Shown here: piece by piece, positions 35,559-44,154 of the stretch
Numbering within the stretch: the first letter of the stretch is position 1
Layout of the letters: every line of letters begins with the position of its first letter
Source of the DNA: Rhodosalinus halophilus
GTDB lineage: Bacteria; Pseudomonadota; Alphaproteobacteria; Rhodobacterales; Rhodobacteraceae
Length of the DNA: 64,000 nucleotides
Direction: 5' to 3'
NCBI RefSeq assembly: GCF_003298775.1
Contig: NZ_QNTQ01000020.1
Span: 21,632 to 85,631 of the forward strand
The notes under the pieces: model-generated
Databases searched by the model: none
The model's input: the letters and a program-made list of their open reading frames with translations, nothing else
What the model was told of the DNA's origin: nothing
Position numbers and translations under genes: made by a program

Positions 35559-36730
35559 GCGGGCATGTCCTCACGCTGAACGCGGGCAGTTCCTCGCTGA
35601 AGCTGGGGCTCTTCACCGCCGAGGCCGAACCCGGCTGCCTCGCCGAGGGTCATGCGGAGCGCATCGGCAAGGACGCGCGGATCCGCCTCGCCGACGGCGA
35701 CGGTCGCGAACTCGCGGCGCGCGAGCTGGGCGAGGCGGGGGCCACGCACGCCGACGCGCTCGACGCGGCGCTGGCGATGCTCGAAGAGCATCTGCCCGAG
35801 GCGCGCGTCGAGGCGGTGGGGCACCGCGTCGTGCACGGCGGGCAGGACTTCGACCGGCCCGTGCGGCTGGACGATCGTGTTCTCGGGGCGCTCGAGGCGC
35901 TGGAGCCCTTCGCACCGCTGCACCAGCCGCACAATCTCGCCGGGGTGCGCGCGGCGCGCGCGGCCTTTCCGCAGGCGATCCAGGTGGCCTGTTTCGACAC
36001 GGCCTTCCACCGGCATCACCCTTTCGTCAACGACGTCTTCGGCCTGCCGCGGGCGTTCTACGAGCGCGGCGTGCGCCGCTACGGCTTCCACGGGCTGAGC
36101 TACGACTACATCGCGGGCGAGCTCGCCCGCGCGCACCCCGAGCTGCACGCGGGCCGCGTGGCCGTCGCCCATCTGGGCAACGGCGCCTCGATCTGCGGCA
36201 TCGTGCAGGGCCGCTCGGTCGCCTCGACGATGGGCTTCACCGCGCTGGACGGCCTGCCGATGGGCACGCGCGTGGGTCAGCTCGACCCGGGCGTGGTGCT
36301 GCATCTTATCGAGCAGGAGGGCATGAGCGCCGCCGAAATCTCCGAGATGCTCTACAAGCGCTCGGGGCTTCTGGGCCTTTCGGGCATCTCGAACGACATG
36401 CGCACCCTCGAGGCCTCGGAGGATCCCCGCGCCGCCGAAGCGATCGCCTATTTCACTTTCCGCATCCGGCGCGAGATCGGCGCGATGGCGGCGGCGATGG
36501 CGGGGCTGGACGGCATCGTCTTCACCGGCGGCATCGGCGAGAACTCCGCGCGCGTGCGCCGCGAGGTCTGCGCGCCGCTCGAGTGGCTGGGCGTGACGCT
36601 GGACGAGGCCGCGAACGAAGCGGGCGCCCGGCGGATCGACGCGGGCGGCCGGGTCGGGGTGCTGGCGATTCCCACCGACGAGGAACGGGTGATCGCGCGC
36701 GCCGCGGCGGCGGCGCTCGGCGCGGGGTAG
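35555..36730 (+). CDS. ackA: Acetate/propionate kinase
   Basis: A 391-residue ASKHA-fold acetokinase: VLTLNAGSSSLKLGLF, GHRVVHGGQDF, LHQPHNLAGV, RRYGFHGLSYDYIAGEL, VAHLGNGASICGI with GRSVASTMGFTALDGLPMGTR, and FTGGIGENSARVR. It converts acetyl phosphate and ADP to acetate and ATP, or the reverse. Translationally coupled (ATGA) to the MaoC-phosphotransacetylase gene, forming a complete Pta-Ack pair. In relatives fabI often follows; here a TauE/SafE gene comes next instead. Confidence 0.94.
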   Translation: MSGHVLTLNAGSSSLKLGLFTAEAEPGCLAEGHAERIGKDARIRLADGDGRELAARELGEAGATHADALDAALAMLEEHLPEARVEAVGHRVVHGGQDFDRPVRLDDRVLGALEALEPFAPLHQPHNLAGVRAARAAFPQAIQVACFDTAFHRHHPFVNDVFGLPRAFYERGVRRYGFHGLSYDYIAGELARAHPELHAGRVAVAHLGNGASICGIVQGRSVASTMGFTALDGLPMGTRVGQLDPGVVLHLIEQEGMSAAEISEMLYKRSGLLGLSGISNDMRTLEASEDPRAAEAIAYFTFRIRREIGAMAAAMAGLDGIVFTGGIGENSARVRREVCAPLEWLGVTLDEAANEAGARRIDAGGRVGVLAIPTDEERVIARAAAAALGAG

Positions 36731-36816
36731 GCCCGGTCCTCTCGCGGAGCGGCCATTGTGTCCGGGCGCGAAAGCCTGTCTATGTAGCCGCCGCCGGACC
36801 AGACCGTGGAGGCCCC

Positions 36817-37641
36817 ATGCCCGATCCCATGCTGCTTTCCCAGATGCTCGTGCTGCTGCTCGTGATCGGAGCCGTCGCGGGGGTGCTGGCGGGGCTGCTG
36901 GGCGTGGGCGGCGGGATCGTTCTGGTGCCCGCCTTCTTCTACGCCTTCCAGACCCTGGGCTACGACGGGCCGCAGCTCATGCAGATCTGTCTCGCGACCT
37001 CGCTGGCGACGATCGTCGTGACCTCGGCCCGCTCGGTGATGAGTCACAGCCGCAAGGGCGCGGTGGACTGGCCGATCCTCAAGGGCTGGGCGCCCGGCAT
37101 CGCCATCGGCGCGATCCTCGGCGTGACGCTGGCCGCCGTGCTGCGCTCGACCGTGCTGCAGGGCATCTTCGGGGTTCTGGGGCTGGCGATCGGCCTCTAC
37201 CTCGGCCTCGGCAAGCCGCACTGGCGGCTGGCGCCGGAGATGCCGCGCGGCTTTCGCCGCGCGGTCTATGCGCCGCTGGTGGGGTTCTTGTCGGTGCTGA
37301 TGGGCATCGGCGGCGGCAGCTTCGGCGTGCCGCTGATGAGCCTGCACGGCGTGCCGATTCATCGCGCCGTGGCCACGGCGGCGGGCTTCGGCATGCTGAT
37401 CGCGGTGCCCGGTGTGGCGGGCTTCCTTCTGCTCACGATCGACCCGGCGCACCGGCCGCCCTTCACGGTGGGGGCGGTGAACCTGCCGGCCTTCGCGGTG
37501 GTGATCGCGATGACGCTGCTCACCGCGCCCCTGGGCGTGCGGATCGCGCATGCGATGAATCCCACGCCGCTGCGTCGGCTCTTCGCGGTCTTCCTGCTGC
37601 TGGTTGCGGGCAACATGCTGCGCAAGTCGCTGGGGTGGTGA
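36817..37641 (+). CDS. TauE/SafE family permease
   Basis: A 274-residue inner-membrane protein with about eight hydrophobic helices and the family's two repeats: GVLAGLLGVGGGIVLVPAFFYAF (residues 20-43) and GFLSVLMGIGGGSFGVPLMSL (about 150-170). Family members move sulfite, sulfoacetate, taurine-derived or other organic anions, usually outward. The ATG at 36817 has a GGAGG site seven bases away. The stop overlaps the GTG of a putative dioxygenase, implying shared function or at least translational coupling. Confidence 0.9.
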   Translation: MPDPMLLSQMLVLLLVIGAVAGVLAGLLGVGGGIVLVPAFFYAFQTLGYDGPQLMQICLATSLATIVVTSARSVMSHSRKGAVDWPILKGWAPGIAIGAILGVTLAAVLRSTVLQGIFGVLGLAIGLYLGLGKPHWRLAPEMPRGFRRAVYAPLVGFLSVLMGIGGGSFGVPLMSLHGVPIHRAVATAAGFGMLIAVPGVAGFLLLTIDPAHRPPFTVGAVNLPAFAVVIAMTLLTAPLGVRIAHAMNPTPLRRLFAVFLLLVAGNMLRKSLGW

Positions 37642-38423
37642 CGGACCTGCAGGCGCGGGGCTGGGCGCGCCTGCCGGCCGACCCCGGCACGCGCGCCTGG
37701 GCCGAGGCGGCGCTGCCCGCGGCGCGCGCGGCGCTGGCCGACGAGGGGCTGCGCGCCCGCTGGCTCGACTGCGAGGGCACCTGGTTCGTCGGCGTCGATG
37801 CGCTGCCGAACGACGCGGAGGGGCGGGTGGCCGCCGGCCCGCCGCTGCCCGAGGCCGTGCGCGCGGCGCTCTCGGCGCTCTACGGGCCGGTGCCGCCGCT
37901 GCACCGCGCGCAGCTCTCGGCCGTGTTCCCGGGCTATCCGCGGCCGCGCGCGGAGGAGAGCGAGGCCGCCTTTCGCTACAGGCTGCGGCGCGACGCGGCG
38001 CATGTCGACGGGCTGCTGCCCGAGGGGCCGGCGCGCCGCCGGCATCTGCGCGAGCCGCATCTGTGGATCCTCGGCCTGCCGCTGACCCGGGCCGATCCGG
38101 GCGCCAGCCCGCTCGCCGTCTGGGAGGGAAGCCATGCGGTGATGCGCCGGGCCTTCGCCGCTGCGCTCGAGGGCGTGGCGCCCGCGGACTGGGGGGAGGT
38201 CGATCTGACCGAGACCTATCACGCCGCGCGCCGCGAGGTCTTCGAGACCTGCCGCCGCGTGACCCTCCCCGCCGCACCGGGGGAGGCGCTGCTCCTGCAC
38301 CGGATGACGCTGCACGGCATCGCGCCCTGGGCGGCGGGCGCCCGGGCAGGGCGGGAGGGTCGCGTCACCGCCTATTTCCGGCCCCTCGTGGCGGATCCGG
38401 CGGCCTGGCTGTCGGCGCTCTGA
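37638..38423 (+). CDS. Putative Fe(II)/2-oxoglutarate dioxygenase (phytanoyl-CoA hydroxylase-like)
   Basis: A 261-residue protein with weak but consistent features of the PhyH superfamily. A proximal facial-triad motif H-x-D occurs in RDAAHVDGLLP (about residue 117), a distal His in LLLHRMTLHGIAPW (about 220), and an Arg in RVTAYFRPL that could bind 2-oxoglutarate. Trp- and Arg-rich segments (LREPHLWILGLPL, AVWEGSHAVMRRAF) match the usual beta-strand layout around the jelly roll. Starts with GTG, either 37635 or 37638, overlapping the TauE/SafE stop as GTGA. The substrate is unknown; coupling to an anion permease suggests a small organic acid or sulfonate. Confidence 0.7.
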   Translation: MTDLQARGWARLPADPGTRAWAEAALPAARAALADEGLRARWLDCEGTWFVGVDALPNDAEGRVAAGPPLPEAVRAALSALYGPVPPLHRAQLSAVFPGYPRPRAEESEAAFRYRLRRDAAHVDGLLPEGPARRRHLREPHLWILGLPLTRADPGASPLAVWEGSHAVMRRAFAAALEGVAPADWGEVDLTETYHAARREVFETCRRVTLPAAPGEALLLHRMTLHGIAPWAAGARAGREGRVTAYFRPLVADPAAWLSAL

Positions 38424-38426
38424 CGC

Positions 38427-39989
38427 TCAGCCCAGCATCTTGAGCGCCGCGCGCGCCGCCACGGCCCCGCCGCCCATCGCGCCGGCATAGCCGCCGAAGC
38501 CCGTGAAGGCGGAGGCGAGCCAGAGCCCCGGCACGGCGGTGCGCGCCGAGGCGGGCGGGCCGGCGAAGATCCGGGCCGGCGGCTCTGGCGCGAAGCCGTA
38601 GACCGCGCCGCCCGGCGTGCCGAGATAGGCGGCCATCGTCTGCGCGGTGGCCATCTCGGCGTGCTGCACGGCGGCGGCGAAACCGGGCCATTCCGCATCG
38701 AGCCTGCGCGTGAAGGCCTCCACCCAGGCGGTCTTGCGCGCGGCGTAGGCGGCTTCGTCCAGCCCTTGCCAGTTCTCGGCGCGGTCCACGCCGGTGACGC
38801 TGACGGGGGCAGGCGCGCCGCGGGCGGCGAGGCCCGAATCGATCTGTCCGTAATCGACGACCACCGCGGGGGGCAGGCGCGCGCCGGGCGCCTCGCCGAG
38901 GAGCGCCGCCGCCTTCCGGTAGTCGCCGAGCGCCGACATCCAGTCGGGGACGAGGACGGTCGAGTAGCTGCGCGTGCCGAGTTCCGCCGCCGGCCGGTCG
39001 AGCGCGAAGGTGATCTCGAAAAGCGAGATGGAGAGCGGCCGGTCGGCATAGGGCTCCATGAAGCTGTCGCGCGCGGCCTCGGGAAGCATCTGCGCGATGG
39101 CATGGGGCGCGGCATTGGCGATCACCGCCGCCGCAGCGACCTCGGTGGCGCCCCGCGCCCCGTCGCGGTACCGCACGCCCGCGGCGCGGCCCGCCTCGTC
39201 GAGCGTCACGCCCGTCACCTCGCGCCCTGCGAGCGCCGCGCCGCCCTCCTCGCGGATGATCGCCACCAGCGCCTCGGAGAGTTCCCCCGAGCCGCCGCGG
39301 ACGTAGTGCCCGCCGTCCGCCAGAAAGCCGCCCTGCGCCATGGCGTAGCCCAGCCACCAGAAGCGGTCCGGGTCGTCGGTGTAGTAGGGCAGATTGGCCG
39401 CGAGCAGGATCTTGAGCACCTCGTCCTCGCCGAAATGCCGCTGCATGACCTCCGACAGCGAGGCGCGCATGTCGCGCACCAGCGCCCAGAGATCGAGCGG
39501 CAGCTCGGAGGCGTGGCCCAGCCACCAATGGCCCGCGTGCCGCTCGGAAAAGAGGCGCACGGCCTCGTGCGTGCGGCCGATCTGGCGCAGGAAGCCGCGA
39601 ATCGCTTCCGAGCGGGCGGGAAAGCGCGCGACCAGCGTCCGCTCCACCGCCTCGAGGCCCGCGGGCAGCACGAGCGGCGGGGTCAGATGCGGCGCCCTGA
39701 TCTCCATGAAATCGGGGATCGGCACAAAGTCGACCCGGTCTTCTAGGCCGAGCGCGGCGAAGAGCGGCCCGCGCGGGTCGATGCCGCCGCCGGGGCGGGT
39801 GGTCTCGTGCAGCGACATCTCGAAGCGGCGGCCGCCGCGCTCCACCGTCACGGCCGCGCCGCCGAAGCGGTCGTTCTTCTCGAGCACCAGCACCTTCTGG
39901 CCGGCCTTGGCCAGCAGCGCCCCCGCGGTGAGCCCACCGAGCCCCGAGCCGATCACCACGACGTCCCAGCGCCTTTCCATGTCGGTCAT
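38427..39989 (-). CDS. FAD-dependent CrtI/CrtISO-like oxidoreductase
   Basis: A 520-residue flavoprotein: VVVIGSGLGGLTAGALLAKAG and VLVLEKNDRFGGAA form the N-terminal dinucleotide fold, and GLWLASAFTGFGGYAGAMGGG is the C-terminal FAD motif. The pattern resembles carotenoid isomerases, phytoene desaturases and retinol saturases (YHVRGGSGELSEALVAIIREEGG-like substrate domain at mid-protein). No carotenoid genes are nearby, so substrate remains unknown. ATG at 39989 with GGAG upstream is chosen. It converges on the dioxygenase gene with only 3 bp between stops. Confidence 0.85.
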   Translation of the reverse strand: MTDMERRWDVVVIGSGLGGLTAGALLAKAGQKVLVLEKNDRFGGAAVTVERGGRRFEMSLHETTRPGGGIDPRGPLFAALGLEDRVDFVPIPDFMEIRAPHLTPPLVLPAGLEAVERTLVARFPARSEAIRGFLRQIGRTHEAVRLFSERHAGHWWLGHASELPLDLWALVRDMRASLSEVMQRHFGEDEVLKILLAANLPYYTDDPDRFWWLGYAMAQGGFLADGGHYVRGGSGELSEALVAIIREEGGAALAGREVTGVTLDEAGRAAGVRYRDGARGATEVAAAAVIANAAPHAIAQMLPEAARDSFMEPYADRPLSISLFEITFALDRPAAELGTRSYSTVLVPDWMSALGDYRKAAALLGEAPGARLPPAVVVDYGQIDSGLAARGAPAPVSVTGVDRAENWQGLDEAAYAARKTAWVEAFTRRLDAEWPGFAAAVQHAEMATAQTMAAYLGTPGGAVYGFAPEPPARIFAGPPASARTAVPGLWLASAFTGFGGYAGAMGGGAVAARAALKMLG

Positions 39990-40150
39990 CGCCGTCTCCG
40001 TCCTTTCCGATCCGCCGACGCGTCCCGGCGCGCGCGACACGGCCGGCCGCGGCCGTTCATTGGAGCCATGCTTTCATGACAGAGGTGCGACGCACGGCCC
40101 TTGACCGCGCGCAACGCCGCCCGGGCGGCGCGCCTCGGTCCCGCCCCGTA

Positions 40151-40390
40151 CTAGCTGTCGCGGGCGGCGCGCGTGCGCGCGCGACCGCCGCGGCGCCTGG
40201 TCAGCAGCGGCGCCCGCTCGGGCAGTTCGGCGATGATCTGCCGCCGCTCCTCGGGCGAGAGCTTCGACCAGGCCGTGATCTCGTCGATGGTGCGCAGACA
40301 GCCCGCGCAGATCCGCGCCTCGGGGTGAATCACGCAGATCTGCACGCAGGGGCTCTCGACCTCGTCACGTGCCCAGATGTCGCCCGTCAT
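40151..40390 (-). CDS. DUF1289 small cysteine-rich protein
   Basis: A 79-residue DUF1289 protein with four cysteines arranged as CVQIC and ICAGCLRT (likely a zinc or iron-sulfur site), then an EITAW-LSPEERRQII helix and an Arg-rich tail. Function unknown; widespread in proteobacteria. The start is 9 bp after the ruvX stop, so it is probably the last gene of the ccmI-ruvX-DUF1289 operon. Confidence 0.88.
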   Translation of the reverse strand: MTGDIWARDEVESPCVQICVIHPEARICAGCLRTIDEITAWSKLSPEERRQIIAELPERAPLLTRRRGGRARTRAARDS

Positions 40391-40399
40391 TCGCCTGCC

Positions 40400-40888
40400 T
40401 CATGTTCCGTGGCCGGTTTCCGCCGCGATCCGGCGCATCCGGTCCAGCGCGCCCTGCAGGATATAGGACGCGGCGACGTGGTCGATCACCTCTCCGCGAC
40501 GCTTTCGTGTCGTATCCGCCTCGAGCAGCGCGCGCTCGGCCGCCACGGTCGAGAGCCGCTCGTCCCAGAAGGCGATGGGGCAGGGCGCGCGGCGGTCGAG
40601 ATTGCGGGCGAAGGCGCGCGTGGACTGCGCGCGCGGCCCCTCAGAGCCGTCCATGTTGCGCGGCAGGCCGAGGACCAGCCCCGCGATCTCGCGGCCCGCA
40701 AGCAGGCGGTCGAGCTCCGCCGCGTCGGCGGTGAACTTTGTCCGTCGGATGGTGGCCAGCGGCGAGGCGACCATGCGCGCGGTGTCCGAAACCGCCACGC
40801 CGATGGTCTTGGTGCCCAGATCGAGCCCCGCCAACGCGCCGATGCGCGGCAGCGCCGCGGCGAACGCCTCGATCTCGTCGAAGATCAC
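40400..40888 (-). CDS. ruvX: Holliday junction resolvase-like protein RuvX/YqgF
   Basis: A 162-residue RNase-H-fold protein: LAGLDLGTKTIGVAVSD (first catalytic Asp), IAGLVLGLPRNMDGSEGP (Glu region), FWDERLSTVAAE and IDHVAASYILQGAL (final Asp). YqgF proteins act in 16S rRNA 5'-end processing and may resolve junctions. The GTG at 40888 overlaps the ccmI stop as GTGA; upstream in-frame sequence belongs to ccmI. Confidence 0.92.
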   Translation of the reverse strand: MIFDEIEAFAAALPRIGALAGLDLGTKTIGVAVSDTARMVASPLATIRRTKFTADAAELDRLLAGREIAGLVLGLPRNMDGSEGPRAQSTRAFARNLDRRAPCPIAFWDERLSTVAAERALLEADTTRKRRGEVIDHVAASYILQGALDRMRRIAAETGHGT

Positions 40889-42126
40889 CCGCCCAGCCCC
40901 GCCTGTTCGGCCGCGGCGCGGATGCGCGCGAGCGCCGCCTCGTCGCCGGCGAAGGTCACCAGCGCCTCGTCGTAGATCGCCTGGGCCTGTTCGGTCTCGC
41001 CCAGCACGCCCAGCGCGCCGATCAGGCGCGCCCATTCGGAGGCCGTGCCGCCCTGTTCGGCCAGCCGCTGCGAAAGCCCGTCCACCATGCCGCGGATCAT
41101 CGCCATCCGCTCTTCCTCGCTCATGTCCTGAGCCTGTTCCATCTGCTCGGCGGTCGGCCCCGGCAGCGGCGCGGGCTCGGCCGGTTCGGGCAGCTCGTAG
41201 TTCACGCGTCCCGCGCGCGCGGCGACCTCGGGCAGCTGGGCGCGCAGCGCCGGCACCCAGGGCGCGTCGGGCGCGCTCTCGCGCAGCAGCCGGTTCCAGG
41301 TGGCGAAGGCCCGGTCGGGGCGTCCGGTCTGACGGAACATCAGGCCCAGATAATAGCGCGCCACCGCGTTCTGCGGGTCGCGGTTGAGCGCGGCCGCGAG
41401 CGCCGCCTCGGCCTCGGGCGAGACGTAGCCGCCGGCGGCCATCACCAGCATCTCGGCGTAATCGGCGTAGTCCTGGGCCCGCGCGCCGTCGCCGCGCAGC
41501 GCGAGCACGCGCTCCTGCGCCTCGTAGGCCGCCTTGAAGTTGCCGAGCGCCGCCTCGTTGCGCGCCAGAAGCATGAAGCCGCGCACGTCGTCGGGCCGCT
41601 CCTCGAGCGCCGCGCGCAGCCTCTCCATCAGCTCGAGGTAGTCCTCGTCGGGCTGCGGGCCCGGCGGCTGGGCGGGCAGGCCGGCCTCCGCCTCGGCCTG
41701 GCGCGGGCGGTTCTGCCGCGCCTCTTCGGCATCGGCGATCCGGTCGGCCAGCGCCTGGTCGGGGTAGCCCGGCGCGCCGAGGTCGAGATAGAGCCAGGTT
41801 CCCCCGCCAACCACCGTGAGCGCCACCGCCGCGACCACGGCCGGGCCGGCCCAGCGCGGCTGCGCCGTCTCGCCGCGCGCGGCGGCCTTCGCGGCGGCGT
41901 CGGCGGCGAGGATGCGGCGGGAAACCTCGGTGCGCAGCCGCTCGGCGTCCTCTTCCCCGATCACGCCGCGGGCGAGGTCGCGTTCCACCTCCCTGAGCTG
42001 GTCGCGATAGACCTTGAGATCGTAGTCGGCCGCCTCCTGCGCCTGCGCGCGGGCGCGCAGCGCCGCCAGCCCCAGGATGAGGGCGACCGCCGCCGCAAGG
42101 GCGATCACGATGATCCAGAACAGCAT
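40885..42126 (-). CDS. ccmI: Cytochrome c-type biogenesis protein CcmI
   Basis: Apocytochrome c chaperone that holds apocytochrome and passes it to the CcmFH heme ligase. The 413-residue protein has two membrane helices (residues 2-22 and about 95-115) with an intervening cytoplasmic coiled loop (YRDQLREVERDLARGVIGEEDAERLRTEVSRRIL), and a periplasmic TPR-containing region (about 190-320; ALEERPDDVRGFMLLARNEAALG). The ATG at 42126 lies behind a perfect AGGAGG. It leads an operon with ruvX; other ccm genes are elsewhere, as in Rhodobacter. Confidence 0.92.
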   Translation of the reverse strand: MLFWIIVIALAAAVALILGLAALRARAQAQEAADYDLKVYRDQLREVERDLARGVIGEEDAERLRTEVSRRILAADAAAKAAARGETAQPRWAGPAVVAAVALTVVGGGTWLYLDLGAPGYPDQALADRIADAEEARQNRPRQAEAEAGLPAQPPGPQPDEDYLELMERLRAALEERPDDVRGFMLLARNEAALGNFKAAYEAQERVLALRGDGARAQDYADYAEMLVMAAGGYVSPEAEAALAAALNRDPQNAVARYYLGLMFRQTGRPDRAFATWNRLLRESAPDAPWVPALRAQLPEVAARAGRVNYELPEPAEPAPLPGPTAEQMEQAQDMSEEERMAMIRGMVDGLSQRLAEQGGTASEWARLIGALGVLGETEQAQAIYDEALVTFAGDEAALARIRAAAEQAGLGG

Positions 42127-42306
42127 GGCACCTCCTGCCCCTCCGCCCATGCCCGATCTAAGCCCCCGCACGGCTGCGCGAAACCCCCAATCGGGCGCCT
42201 GGTGCGCCATGTCGCAACCGGCCCGCATTGCGACGCTTCGGGACGCGGGCTACGCGCGGTCAGGGTCCAGAAGACAGGCCGAGACTTCTGCGGGACAGAC
42301 GCCCTG

Positions 42307-43554
42307 ATGAAACGCTACTCCGCCTTCGCCATCGCCCGCGAAGCCCTCCGCAACCACACGGGCTGGGAGCGCGCCTGGTCGAGCCCCGAGCCCCGGCGTC
42401 GCTACGACGCGATCATCGTGGGCGCGGGCGGGCACGGCCTCGCCACCGCCTACTATCTCGGCAAGAACCACGGAGTGCGCAACGTCGCCATCCTCGAGAA
42501 GGGCTGGCTGGGCGGCGGCAACACCGGCCGCAACACCACGATCATCCGATCCAACTACCTGCAGGACCCTTCCGCCGCGATCTACGAGAAGGCGCGCAGC
42601 CTCTACGAGACGCTGAGCCAGGAGCTCAACTACAACATCATGTTCAGCCCGCGCGGCGTGATGATGCTCGCGCAGACCGAACACGAGGTCCGCGGCTACC
42701 GCCGCACCGCGCAGGCCAATGCGCTCCAGGGCGTGGACACCGAGTTCATCGGGCCGAAGCGCGTCAAGGAGCTCTGCCCGATCATCCGCCTCGAGGGGCC
42801 GCGCTATCCCGTCCTCGGCGCGCTCTGGCAGCCGCGGGCCGGCACCGCGCGCCACGACGCGGTCGCCTGGGGCTACGCGCGCGCCTGTTCCGACATGGGG
42901 ATGCACGTCATCCAGAACTGCGAGGTCACGGGCGTCCGGCGCGAGGGCGGGCGCGTCACCGGCGTGGACACGACCCGCGGGCCGATCGACTGCGACAAGC
43001 TCGGCATCGTCGTCGCGGGCCACTCCGGCCGGCTGGCCGAGATGGCGGGTTTCCGCCTGCCGATCGAGAGCGTCGCGCTGCAGGCGCTGGTGTCCGAGCC
43101 CATCAAGCCGGTGATGGACGTGGTGGTGATGGCCAACACCGTGCACGGCTACATGAGCCAGTCCGACAAGGGCGAGATGGTGATCGGCGGCGGCGCGGAC
43201 GGCTACAACAACTACACCCAGCGCGGCAGCTTCCACCACGTCGAGGAAACCGTGCGCGCACTGATCGAGACCTTCCCCATGCTCTCGCGCCTCAAGATGC
43301 TGCGCTGGTGGGGCGGCATCGTGGACATGACCGGCGACCGCTCGCCCATCATCTCCAAGACGCCCGTGGAGGGCGTCTTCATCAACTGCGGCTGGGGCAC
43401 GGGCGGCTTCAAGGCGATCCCCGGCTCCGGCTGGGCGATGGCGGAGCTCATGGCCCGCGGCGAGCCGGGGCCGCTGGCCGCCGAGTTCTCGCTGGACCGC
43501 TTCCGCGAGGGCCGCTTCATCGACGAATCCGTCGCGGCGGGGGTGGCGCACTGA
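42307..43554 (+). CDS. soxB: Sarcosine oxidase subunit beta
   Basis: Catalytic subunit of heterotetrameric sarcosine oxidase, which demethylates sarcosine to glycine with O2, giving H2O2 and, with THF, 5,10-methylene-THF. The 415-residue protein has YDAIIVGAGGHGLATAYYLGKNHGV (FAD), NTGRNTTIIRSNYL, H183 in TARHDAVAWGYARA (probable covalent FMN site), and GWGTGGFKAIPGSGW at the C-terminus. First gene of the soxBDAG operon; normally soxD follows directly, but here an 800-bp segment with short ORFs intervenes. Betaine produced by the carnitine operon would lead here after two demethylations. Confidence 0.96.
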   Translation: MKRYSAFAIAREALRNHTGWERAWSSPEPRRRYDAIIVGAGGHGLATAYYLGKNHGVRNVAILEKGWLGGGNTGRNTTIIRSNYLQDPSAAIYEKARSLYETLSQELNYNIMFSPRGVMMLAQTEHEVRGYRRTAQANALQGVDTEFIGPKRVKELCPIIRLEGPRYPVLGALWQPRAGTARHDAVAWGYARACSDMGMHVIQNCEVTGVRREGGRVTGVDTTRGPIDCDKLGIVVAGHSGRLAEMAGFRLPIESVALQALVSEPIKPVMDVVVMANTVHGYMSQSDKGEMVIGGGADGYNNYTQRGSFHHVEETVRALIETFPMLSRLKMLRWWGGIVDMTGDRSPIISKTPVEGVFINCGWGTGGFKAIPGSGWAMAELMARGEPGPLAAEFSLDRFREGRFIDESVAAGVAH

Positions 43555-43570
43555 TGCCCGCCGCTCCGCG

Positions 43571-43617
43571 CAAAATTCTTCGAAGAATTTTGCCAAGGAT
43601 TTTCGAAAATCCTTGGC
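43571..43617. repeat. Back-to-back double palindrome after soxB
   Basis: Two adjacent perfect AT-centred palindromes: AAAATTCTTCGAAGAATTTT at 43572-43591, and at 43593-43616 a 24-base palindrome with arms CCAAGGATTTTC and GAAAATCCTTGG. It is strikingly AT-rich against the surrounding GC-rich sequence and starts 17 bp after soxB. Such double palindromes recur in Rhodobacteraceae genomes; the role is unknown. It could form an mRNA hairpin that protects or terminates the soxB message. Confidence 0.8.
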
Positions 43618-43639
43618 CCCCGGCTTCGGGAGGAACGCC

Positions 43640-43732
43640 ATGCGCCGACTGACCTGCCACTACTGCGGCGTCGCCACCGAGGAAATCGAACTCCATCCCC
43701 TTGGCGAGTCTCATCTGAGCCGCGTTGGCCCA
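43640..43732 (+). pseudogene. soxD-like 5' fragment (truncated paralogue)
   Basis: An ATG with GGGAGGA upstream opens a frame whose first 31 codons match the start of SoxD (RLTCHYCGVATEEIEL and HLSRVGP against LLTCPYCGVAAEETEL and HLARVGP). After RVGP the similarity ends and the frame runs on without resemblance, while a second unrelated short ORF begins at 43816. Identity to the intact soxD at 44371 is partial, so it is an old duplication or a fragment acquired from a relative rather than a recent copy. The zinc-binding CxxC pair is kept, but the remaining ligand region is lost. Confidence 0.7.
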
Positions 43733-43815
43733 ACCAACCCTTCGCTGACGCGCCGGAACGTCCCCGTCCCCTTCGGTGTTGCGCCCGACACGGCTCAACT
43801 CCGAAAGGACACGCC

Positions 43816-43953
43816 ATGCGCAACGCGCTCATCATTGCCGCCGTCATTCTTCTCGTGCTCGTCGTCCTCTTCGCCTGGGGCGTCTTCGAGACCGGAGAGG
43901 AGCTCGTCGAGCCCGTCGGGGACGACGTCGAGGTCGAGACGACGGAGGAGTGA
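43816..43953 (+). CDS. Short single-span membrane protein, 45 aa
   Basis: Encodes MRNALIIAAVILLVLVVLF followed by an acidic tail (EELVEPVGDDVEVETTEE), that is, one membrane helix with a Glu/Asp-rich C-terminus. AAGGACACGCC precedes the ATG. Together with the 50-residue ORF at 44155 it has the same design, helix then low-complexity acidic end. No known family. The coding evidence is its ribosome-binding site, the tidy helix-tail layout and its position in the sox operon. Confidence 0.55.
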   Translation: MRNALIIAAVILLVLVVLFAWGVFETGEELVEPVGDDVEVETTEE

Positions 43954-44154
43954 CACCCCCCTTGGCGGCTCGGCCGCGACGCGTCCCGCGCCCGCACGCC
44001 GCGCAGCCGGGCGGCCCGCCCCGTCGCGATCGGCGGGGTCCCGCACGCCCCGTCCCGACGCGCTCGGCAAGTTGCCGCCTGCGCGCTTGCGCGCGCCTGC
44101 GCCGCCTCCCATGTCCGGCCTGCTGACATGGCAGCTGCCTGGGAGGGCGAATTC

